A stretch of DNA of 5,168 nt from Hyphomicrobiales bacterium (GTDB lineage: Bacteria; Pseudomonadota; Alphaproteobacteria; Rhizobiales; SZUA-8). The notes beneath the pieces were generated by a model that saw only the letters and a list, made by a program, of their open reading frames with translations, ran no database searches and had not been told where the DNA came from. Shown one piece after another: positions 1-5,168 of the stretch (the first letter of the stretch is position 1; every line of letters begins with the position of its first letter). Made by a program: the position numbers and the translations under genes. The DNA is taken from NCBI GenBank assembly GCA_003232175.1, contig QILX01000318.1, positions 1 to 5,168 of the forward strand, read 5' to 3'.

Positions 1-911
1 TGGCCGCCGGGGGACCGGACGCCCAACTGATCGTCGCCAAGGTTAAATCGGCCCGCGCAACTTGCGCCGTGGCGCTTTCACCCGATGTGATCGACCCGAC
101 GGCAGTTGGCCGCAAACGCGGGCATCTGGCGGTGGTGGGGCTGGGGCCGGGGGCGCTGGAATGGCGCACACCGGAGGCCAGCCAGTTGCTGGCGGCGGCA
201 TCCGATCTGGTGGGGTATGGGTATTATCTCGATCTTATTGGCCGCATTGGCCCTGATCAGCGCCGCCACGATTTTTCCCTTGGGCAGGAAATTGACCGCG
301 TTGTTCACGCGCTGGAGCTGGCGGCAACGGGCCGCGACGTGGCTCTGGTCTGTTCCGGCGATCCGGGGATTTATGCCATGGCGGCACTGGTGTTCGAGCA
401 GATCGAGCACGGCGCCGATCCGGCATGGCGGCGATTGGAGGTGACCGTTGCGCCGGGTATTTCGGCACTTCAGGCAGCGGCGGCACGAGCCGGAGCACCG
501 CTCGGTCACGACTTTTGCGCCATCTCGCTGTCGGACCTTCTGACCCCCCGTGCGATAAAAAAGCGCCTCGATGCGGCGGCGCGGGGGGATTTTGTCGTGG
601 CGTTTTACAACCCGGCCTCGATGCGCCGTCGGACATTACTGCCCAGGGCGCGCGAGATTTTTCTGGCCCATCGGCCGGCCTCGACCCCGGTCATGGTTGG
701 CCGCCATCTGGGGCGGACCGATGAGGCGGTTTCGGTGACCACGCTGGAACGTTTCGACCCCGAAACGGTCGACATGATGACAATTGTCATCTTTGGCGCA
801 ATTTCCACCCGAGCCCTTCAGGTCCACGCGGGCGGGCCTACTAGGGTCTATACGCCCAGGGGCTACGGCCTGCCGGTTGGTGAACCAACTGATGGGCGCG
901 CGGACCCATGA
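1..911 (+). CDS. cobJ: CbiG/CobE-type tail fused to CobJ, precorrin-3B C17-methyltransferase (5' partial)
   Basis: The enzyme uses S-adenosylmethionine (SAM) to methylate C17 of precorrin-3B with ring contraction, in the cytoplasm. The reading frame is open from base 3, giving 302 visible residues. Residues 1-36 match the end of a CbiG C-terminal/CobE domain (AKVKSARATCAVA). The CobJ domain runs from about residue 41: GLGPG SAM loop at 46-50, GYGYYLDL from 71, SGDPGIYAMA at 118-127, APGISALQAAAARAGAPLG from 150, then DFCAISLSD, FYNPAS at 201-206 and YTPRGY near the C-terminus. A GTG at 69 could start a separate 280-residue CobJ, but the open frame, the CbiG-like residues before it and the lack of a ribosome binding site favour a fusion cut by the window edge. 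One codon seems missing at LSDLLTPRAIKKRL, where relatives usually read TPW-x-x-I-E. The stop overlaps the cobM start (ATGA), implying translational coupling. Confidence 0.93.
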   Translation, partial: AAGGPDAQLIVAKVKSARATCAVALSPDVIDPTAVGRKRGHLAVVGLGPGALEWRTPEASQLLAAASDLVGYGYYLDLIGRIGPDQRRHDFSLGQEIDRVVHALELAATGRDVALVCSGDPGIYAMAALVFEQIEHGADPAWRRLEVTVAPGISALQAAAARAGAPLGHDFCAISLSDLLTPRAIKKRLDAAARGDFVVAFYNPASMRRRTLLPRAREIFLAHRPASTPVMVGRHLGRTDEAVSVTTLERFDPETVDMMTIVIFGAISTRALQVHAGGPTRVYTPRGYGLPVGEPTDGRADP

Positions 912-1676
912 AGGTTCATTTCATCGGCGCCGGGCCCGGCGCGCCCGATCTCATCACGGTGCGCGGCCTGGCGCTCATCAAAAAATGCCCGGTGTGTCTT
1001 TATGCAGGCTCCCTGGTGCCGCCGGAGATTGTTGCAGCGGCACCTGCGGGCGCCCGAGTTATCGACACCGCGCCGCTCACCCTTGATGAAATCATCGCCG
1101 AGATTCTGGTCGCCCGGGATAACGGCCAGGACGTGGCGCGGGTTCATTCCGGTGACCCCTCGATCTATGGTGCCACGGCGGAACAGATGCGCCGTCTGGA
1201 TCGCGAGAACATCGCCTATGACGTCACCCCCGGCGTCAATCCGCCGCGAACTGACGATACCCGGCATTGCCCAGACCATCATTCTCACCCGCACGGCGAT
1301 GAAGGCATCGGCGATGCCCGAGGGCGAGGACCTTGAACGTCTGGCGGCGACCGGGGCAACGCTTGCCATACACCTGTCGGTGCGAAATCTCAGCTTTGTG
1401 CGCCGGGCGCTCGAACCCCATTACGGGCCGAAGTGTCCGGTGGTGGTCGCCATCCGCGTCGGCTGGCCGGATGAGGCTTTCATCGAAGGCACACTCGCCG
1501 ATATCGCGGCAAAAGTCCGTGCCGCAAAAGTTACCCGCACGGCGCTGATCCTTGCCGGACCGGCGCTGGCCGCCCAGGGCTTTGAGGACAGCGCGCTCTA
1601 CAGCGCCGACCATGTGCATGTCCTCAGGCCGGGAAAAAAAGCCAAGGCCAAGGCCGTCAGGACAACTGATCCATGA
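908..1676 (+). pseudogene. cobM: CobM, precorrin-4 C11-methyltransferase, disrupted by a frameshift
   Basis: The family methylates C11 of precorrin-4 (or cobalt-precorrin-4) with SAM. ATG at 908 overlaps the cobJ stop. The first frame gives FIGAGPGAPDLITVRG at residues 5-20, CLYAGSLVPPE at 30-40, HSGDPSIYGA at 80-89 and TPGV at 107-110. After base 1237 it turns into unrelated sequence and stops at 1334-1336. The family sequence resumes one frame over at 1245 with RELTIPGIAQTIILTRTA, MPEGEDLERLA, GATLAIHLSVRNL, GWPDEAFIEGTL and TRTALILAGPAL, ending at TGA 1674-1676 with a basic tail (GKKAKAKA). Seven bases (1238-1244) stand where relatives carry about 11 residues (PSFAAAASALG type), so about 26 bases are missing; restoring them gives 264 residues, a normal length. 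Neither piece alone should be active. Gene identity is firm. Whether this is true decay or an assembly error is open. Confidence 0.87.
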
Positions 1677-2313
1677 CCCAGTCGCGGGCCTCCTGCGCGG
1701 TGGCGACCGATGGGCCGGGCGGTGGGGCGGCACGCGCGATCATGATCACCTGCACGCCGAGGCGTCTGGCAACTTCAAGCTTGGCCACGGCGCCCCGCCC
1801 GCCGGAATTGCGCGCGGTGAACAGCTGCATTTCGGCCTTGGCGTGGTATGGCCCGCGCCCGACGACAACGTCGTGGGGGACGGGCAGCAATTCTGCCGCC
1901 GGTGGATCGACGACCCGGATGACGAACGCAACATCGACCCGTTTGGCAAACGCCGCGAGCCGTTGGGCGCCCAGGGCGAGAAACACCCGCGCCGTGCCGG
2001 GAAGTACGCTTGCAGCTTCAGCTTCGTCCGCAACGTGTTGCCAACTGTCTCCTGGATCCGGTTGCCATGGCGCGCGGATCAGCGTCAGGCGTGGCGTGGC
2101 CGTGACCGCGAACGGATGTGTCGCATCGATCAGCATATCAATCCGGTGGGTCTCAAGATATGCCACCAGACCATCCACGCCCCCAAAGCCGCCGATGCGG
2201 GTGTCTGGCGGCAGGTTCTTTGGCGTGGCAGTTCGACCAGCAAGGGAGAGTCGGGGCACAACCCCTGCCTCCGCCGCCAGCACGGTGCCGCCGAGAATGA
2301 GGACTTCAGGCAT
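1657..2313 (-). CDS. cobK: CobK, (cobalt-)precorrin-6A reductase, shorter than usual
   Basis: The family reduces the precorrin-6A macrocycle with NADPH (CbiJ in the cobalt-early route). The start chosen is the ATG at 2313-2311, because MPEVLILGGT is the usual N-terminus; the 27 codons upstream lie in the cbiD end and look non-family. The product is 218 residues. Recognisable blocks are LILGGT at 5-10, SLAGRT at 23-28, GGFGG at 41-45, DATHPFA at 63-69, RVFLALG from about 109, a GRGPY block near 152-156, NSGG at 169-172 and IMIARAAPPPG near the end. Compared with remembered relatives (about 245-260 residues), segments are missing after GGT (about 6-10 residues), after HPFAVT (about 12, the ISANA block) and before NSGG (about 8), all in frame. 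The start overlaps the cbiD stop by 8 bases, indicating one transcript with coupled translation. The 3' end overlaps the convergent cobM by 20 bases. Identity is secure; activity is doubtful. Confidence 0.9.
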   Translation of the reverse strand: MPEVLILGGTVLAAEAGVVPRLSLAGRTATPKNLPPDTRIGGFGGVDGLVAYLETHRIDMLIDATHPFAVTATPRLTLIRAPWQPDPGDSWQHVADEAEAASVLPGTARVFLALGAQRLAAFAKRVDVAFVIRVVDPPAAELLPVPHDVVVGRGPYHAKAEMQLFTARNSGGRGAVAKLEVARRLGVQVIMIARAAPPPGPSVATAQEARDWVMDQLS

Positions 2314-3400
2314 CGGGCCCGGCCCGCCCGACAATCTGGCCTTCGCGGTCGAATATGACCACATCGAGGAGGATCGGCGCTTGCCTGAGGACATTCAATG
2401 CGGTTGTGCGGGCCTGCCGGGCGATGTCGTTGCCCAGGGGCAGTCCGGCCTCGTTTGCGATGTGCAGCACCTGGCGCGCGGTATTGGCGCCGGTAGCGGC
2501 CCGCACGGTTTGAGAACTGGCGCCCAGGCGCGAAAGCCGCGCCGCCAACCAGTTGAAATCCACTTCGCCGCGCCCCGAATGCAGGTCGAGCAGCCCTTGC
2601 GCCAGCTTGGTGATCTTGGCAAAGCCGCCGGCGATGGTGGCGCGTGGTACCGGGTTGGCGCGGAGATATTTCAATACGCCGCCGGCAAAATCGCCCATGT
2701 CGAGCAGGGCGTGGTCGGGGAGCCTGTAAAGCCGGGCCACCGCCGCCTCGGAGGTTTTGCCCGTCGCCGCCGCCACATGGGTGAACCCCGCCGCCCGCGC
2801 CACGTCGATGCCGCGATGGATAGAATGGATCCAGGCCGAGCACGAATAGGGTTTGACGATCCCCGTCGTACCCAGAATGGACAGGCCGCCGACGATCCCC
2901 AGGCGCGGGTTCCAGGTGCGGGTGGCAAGGTCCTCGCCATCCGCCACGTGTACAGTGATCAGAACATCGCCGGGGGCACCATGGGAGGTGGCCAATTGTG
3001 TGATGGTCCGGGTCATCATGGCGCGGGGGACGGGGTTGATGGCGGGTTCTCCCACGCCCAAGGGCAGGCCGGGCATGGTGACGGTGCCAACGCCAGCTCC
3101 GGCGGCGAAGCTAACGCCGCTGCCCTCGGCGCCAAGGCTCACCTCAGCGATAATCAGGGCGCCATGGGTCACATCGGGATCGTCGCCGGCATCCTTGACA
3201 ATACCGGCTATGGCGGCGGATTTGTCCAGCCCCTCATAGGCGAGCGCGAACGCTGGGCGCTGACCGCCGGGCAGGGTGATTGTTACCGGATCGGTGAACC
3301 TGCCGGTCAGCAGCGCGCCATAGGCCGCGGCGGTTGCGGCGGTGGCGCAAGCGCCGGTAGTCCAGCCGCTTCGAAGCTCCGATTTGGGTGGCGTTTTCAT
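2306..3400 (-). CDS. cbiD: CbiD, (cobalt-)precorrin-5B C1-methyltransferase
   Basis: CbiD transfers a methyl group from SAM to C1 of (cobalt-)precorrin-5B; in the aerobic pathway CobF does this job. The product is 364 residues, normal for the family, with all expected blocks: GWTTGACATAA from 12, GIVKDAGDDPDVTHG at 66-80, GEPAINPVPR at 117-126, NPRLGIVGGLSILGTTG at 164-180, YSCSAWIHSIHRGIDVARAA from 185, LLDMGDFAGG at 232-241, GGFAKITKLAQG at 258-269 and LDLHSGRGEVDF at 271-282. The frame stays open upstream to 3634, but that part is antisense to cobA and unlike CbiD. The ATG at 3400 is supported by the family start and by TAAGG five bases upstream. It is divergent from cobA, probably heads a cbiD-cobK transcript, and shows no sign of damage. 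Confidence 0.95.
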   Translation of the reverse strand: MKTPPKSELRSGWTTGACATAATAAAYGALLTGRFTDPVTITLPGGQRPAFALAYEGLDKSAAIAGIVKDAGDDPDVTHGALIIAEVSLGAEGSGVSFAAGAGVGTVTMPGLPLGVGEPAINPVPRAMMTRTITQLATSHGAPGDVLITVHVADGEDLATRTWNPRLGIVGGLSILGTTGIVKPYSCSAWIHSIHRGIDVARAAGFTHVAAATGKTSEAAVARLYRLPDHALLDMGDFAGGVLKYLRANPVPRATIAGGFAKITKLAQGLLDLHSGRGEVDFNWLAARLSRLGASSQTVRAATGANTARQVLHIANEAGLPLGNDIARQARTTALNVLRQAPILLDVVIFDREGQIVGRAGPDA

Positions 3401-3405
3401 TCCAG

Positions 3406-3410
3406 CCTTA
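3406..3410 (-). promoter_or_regulatory. Ribosome binding site of cbiD
   Basis: TAAGG reads on the minus strand with a 5-base spacer to the ATG at 3400-3398. It is a short, moderate Shine-Dalgarno match. It supports this start over the longer upstream open frame, which is antisense to cobA. Confidence 0.45.
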
Positions 3411-3414
3411 TAAT
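3409..3414 (+). promoter_or_regulatory. Candidate -10 box for cobA-cobB
   Basis: A perfect TATAAT stands out in GC-rich surroundings. It would start transcription near 3421 and leave a leader of about 36 bases before cobA. The -35 element is poor: TTGGGT at 3384-3389 is the best I see, with a long 19-base spacer. The box overlaps the complement of the cbiD ribosome binding site (TAAGG), so part of its A/T content may serve that instead. Confidence 0.3.
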
Positions 3415-3445
3415 CCCCCGGCCGGGCCGCCGCCAGCCGGGCCTT

Positions 3446-3452
3446 GGGAGGG
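3446..3452 (+). promoter_or_regulatory. Ribosome binding site of cobA
   Basis: GGGAGGG lies four bases before the ATG at 3457, a good Shine-Dalgarno match. It decides the cobA start over in-frame codons from 3388 onward, which would overlap the cbiD start. Confidence 0.65.
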
Positions 3453-3456
3453 TGCC

Positions 3457-4242
3457 ATGACCAATACCGATCTGCCGGAGTTTTTGCCGGGCCATGTCTG
3501 GCTGGTGGGGGCCGGGCCTGGCGATGCAGGGCTTTTGACCCGGCTCGCGGCCCACGCCCTGGCTCATGCCGATGATATTGTCTATGACGCCCTGGTGAGC
3601 GACGCTGTTCTGGCGCTGGCCGGCCCGAAGGCAAACCTCCACTATGCGGGAAAACGCGGCGGCAAGCCCTCGGCGAGCCAGCCCGATATCTCAGCGCAAA
3701 TTATCAAACTGGCAAAAGACCGCTCCAGAGTGTGCCGGCTCAAGGGCGGCGATCCGTTTGTGTTTGGCCGGGGTGGGGAAGAAGCTCTGGCTTTACGTAC
3801 CGCAGGCGTGCCGTTTCGGATCGTCCCGGGGATTACGGCGGGCATAGGCGGGCTGGCTTATGCCGGCATTCCGCCGACCCACCGTGACGCCAATGCCGCG
3901 GTGACTTTCCTCACCGGCCACGATGCTAGCGGCCAGACGCCCCACACTATCGACTGGGCGGCTTTGAGCGGTGGTGCGCCGGTGATTGTCATCTATATGG
4001 GACTGAAACATCTTGGAGAGATCTGCGCGCGCCTTATGGGTGTCGGGCGCGGGGCCGACGAGCCGGTCGCTGTTATCTCCAACGCCACCCTGCCGAACCA
4101 GAACGTTGTTACCACCACACTTGAAAATGCCGAAGCGGATGCCGGCCGGCACGGGCTGAAGCCGCCGGTTCTGGTGGTTGTTGGCCCGGTGGTCGATTTG
4201 CGCCAGAGCCTGAGCTGGTTTGAGCCCGGCGCCAAATCGTGA
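3457..4242 (+). CDS. cobA: CobA, uroporphyrinogen-III C-methyltransferase (SUMT)
   Basis: The enzyme methylates uroporphyrinogen III at C2 and C7 with two SAM molecules to give precorrin-2, the entry step to corrins (and to siroheme). The product is 261 residues, a stand-alone SUMT without CysG-type dehydrogenase or HemD fusion. Family blocks are all present: VGAGPGD at 17-23, IVYDALVSD at 41-49, GKRGGKPSASQPDI at 65-78, RLKGGDPFVFGRGGEE at 94-109, VPGITAGIGGLAYAGIP at 123-139, THRD at 141-144, VTFLTGHD at 149-156, then YMGLKHLGEI and SNATLPNQ further on. The ATG at 3457 follows a strong ribosome binding site. The stop shares GTGA with the cobB start, so the two are probably coupled. The location suggests a role in B12 supply. 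No lesion was seen, unlike in its neighbour cobB. Confidence 0.96.
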   Translation: MTNTDLPEFLPGHVWLVGAGPGDAGLLTRLAAHALAHADDIVYDALVSDAVLALAGPKANLHYAGKRGGKPSASQPDISAQIIKLAKDRSRVCRLKGGDPFVFGRGGEEALALRTAGVPFRIVPGITAGIGGLAYAGIPPTHRDANAAVTFLTGHDASGQTPHTIDWAALSGGAPVIVIYMGLKHLGEICARLMGVGRGADEPVAVISNATLPNQNVVTTTLENAEADAGRHGLKPPVLVVVGPVVDLRQSLSWFEPGAKS

Positions 4243-5168
4243 GCGGGGGATTGAGGGGATTTGTGCTTGCCGCGCCCGGTTCGGGCAGCGGTAAAACCCT
4301 GGTGACCATGGGTCTTGCCGCAGCTTTTGTTCAAGGGGGGCGGAAAATTGCTGCGTTCAAAACCGGGCCAGATTATATCGATCCAGCGTTTCTGGCCGCC
4401 GCCAGCGGAACGGAATGTTTCAATCTGGACCCCTGGGCCATGCGCGTGGGAACCGCCGCGCGGATAATTGCCGCCGCCGGCGATGGCGCCGATCTGATGA
4501 TTGTCGAAGGCGTGATGGGTCTTTTTGAGGGCCGGCCGGTGGTGGCGGTTCGACCGCCGATCTGGCGGCCCGGCTGGGGCTGCCGGTCATCCTGGTGGTC
4601 GATGCGGCGCGGTCGGGCCAAAGCGTCGGTGCGGTGGTGAGCGGTTTTGCGTCCCATCGCGATGACATCACCATAGCCGGGGTGATCTGCAACCGGGTGG
4701 CCAGTCCGCGTCATGAGCGGTTGCTCGCCGAGGGGCTGCAGGACACCGGAATACCAACCTTGGGCATGTTGCCGCCGCTGGCGGACTTAACTTTGCAGAG
4801 CCGCCATCTTGGTCTGGTGCAAGCTTCCGAACGCGTCGATCTTGCTGCATTGACCGACCGGGCCGCGGCATGGGTGCAGCGCCATGTTGATATCGCCGTG
4901 ATTGACGCACTGGCCCGGCCGGTATTGGGGATTGAGGCGCCACTGCCCGGTCCCGCCGTGCCGCCGTTTGGCCAGCGTATTGCCATTGCCAGTGACAGGG
5001 CATTTGGGTTTGCTTACCCGCATCTGCTTGGCGGTTGGCGGGACGCGGGCGCGGAAATCTTCCCGTTTTCGCCGCTGAACGGTGAGGCGCCGGCGCCGAC
5101 CGCCGATGCGGTCTTTCTGCCCGGCGGCTATCCCGAGCTCCATGCCGGCGTTATTGCCGCCAACCGCG
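4239..5168 (+). CDS. cobB: CobB, hydrogenobyrinic (or cobyrinic) acid a,c-diamide synthase, frameshifted and 3' partial
   Basis: The family amidates the a and c carboxylates of the corrin ring using ATP and glutamine; CobB and CbiA cannot be told apart here. GTG at 4239 overlaps the cobA stop. The N-terminal ATPase domain shows the P-loop PGSGSGKT at 13-20, KTGPDYIDPAF at 41-51, LDPWAM at 63-68 and VEGVMGLFEG at 89-98. After base 4532 this frame loses similarity and stops at 4638-4640, while the +2 frame continues with GGSTADLAARLGLPVILVVD from 4541, GVICNRVASPRHERLL, SRHLGLVQASERVDL and, in the glutaminase domain, VFLPGGYPELHAG at 5111-5149. One lost base near 4533 explains it: restoring a G gives EGAAGGGGSTADLAA. 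The catalytic Cys lies beyond the right edge. This is either a true frameshift or a single-base sequence error. Confidence 0.88.

Larger units (their letters stand above)
3401..3456. promoter_or_regulatory. Divergent cbiD/cobA intergenic region
   Basis: These 56 bases are the only non-coding stretch and separate two divergent starts, so some control signals for both arms should lie here or in the adjoining gene ends. They contain an A/T-rich TTATAAT at 3408-3414, a perfect 10-bp palindrome CCCGGCCGGG at 3417-3426, and a direct repeat GCCGGGCC at 3421-3428 and 3436-3443. The region is far too short for a cobalamin riboswitch. The palindrome could be an operator, but such motifs arise easily in GC-rich DNA. 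No regulator is identified. Confidence 0.4.

Noticed and set aside
69..71. GTG as the true start of a separate cobJ
   Set aside because: The frame is open upstream with CbiG-like residues and no Shine-Dalgarno sequence precedes the GTG; kept only as an alternative.
1238..1336. Programmed frameshifting in cobM
   Set aside because: No slippery heptamer is visible at 1230-1245, and frameshifting would not restore the missing conserved residues.
1634..1655. A7 tract and repeated GCCAAG units as a terminator or regulatory repeat
   Set aside because: There is no stem-loop and they simply encode the basic CobM tail (GKKAKAKA).
2314..2394. Longer cobK start with 27 extra codons
   Set aside because: These codons lie within the 3' end of cbiD and have no similarity to CobK, which normally begins just before LILGGT.
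1673..3460. A 595-codon open frame on the + strand across cobK and cbiD
   Set aside because: It lies antisense to two well-recognised genes, its translation resembles no family I know and is Pro/Arg/Gly-rich, and GC-rich codon bias on the minus strand commonly leaves such shadows open.
3401..3634. N-terminal extension of cbiD (78 codons upstream of 3400)
   Set aside because: It is antisense to cobA, Pro/Arg-rich and unlike CbiD; the family start and a ribosome binding site match the ATG at 3400.
4930..4950. GCCACTG-like string recalling part of a B12 riboswitch box
   Set aside because: It is inside the cobB coding frame, isolated, and not in a leader; no other riboswitch elements are nearby.

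Overview
The window is a stretch of a cobalamin (vitamin B12) corrin-ring biosynthesis cluster from a GC-rich bacterium, most likely an alphaproteobacterium. That placement is an inference from protein wording and from the CbiG-type tail fused to CobJ; no rRNA or other marker gene is present. I see no tRNA, rRNA, CRISPR array, mobile element, riboswitch or other system. Genes cover the window almost end to end. The only intergenic space is 56 bases at 3401-3456.

Layout, left to right. A CbiG/CobE-type tail fused to CobJ (precorrin-3B C17-methyltransferase) enters from the left edge and ends at 911. It overlaps the start of cobM (precorrin-4 C11-methyltransferase, 908-1676, + strand) in an ATGA. 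cobM ends tail-to-tail with cobK (precorrin-6A reductase, 1657-2313, - strand), overlapping by 20 bases. cobK follows cbiD ((cobalt-)precorrin-5B C1-methyltransferase, 2306-3400, - strand) with an 8-base overlap. cbiD diverges from cobA (uroporphyrinogen-III C-methyltransferase, 3457-4242, + strand). cobA overlaps cobB (a,c-diamide synthase, 4239 to the right edge, + strand) in a GTGA.

The enzymes belong to one pathway. CobA makes precorrin-2 from uroporphyrinogen III. CobJ, CobM and CbiD add methyl groups at C17, C11 and C1. CobK reduces the macrocycle, and CobB amidates the a and c side chains. Having CbiD, the C1 enzyme of the cobalt-early route, among genes with aerobic-route names suggests a CobF-less route, but the decisive genes (cobG/cobZ, cobI, cobH, cobL, cobF) lie outside the window.

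The unusual feature is damage. cobM is frameshifted at 1238-1244, where about 26 bases of a conserved segment appear to be missing. cobB has an apparent one-base deletion near 4533. cobK keeps its frame but is short at three conserved places, totalling roughly 26-30 residues. cobJ looks one codon short at one motif. cbiD and cobA look complete. This could be decay of the pathway or sequence and assembly error; the sequence alone cannot decide. No new biological system was found.
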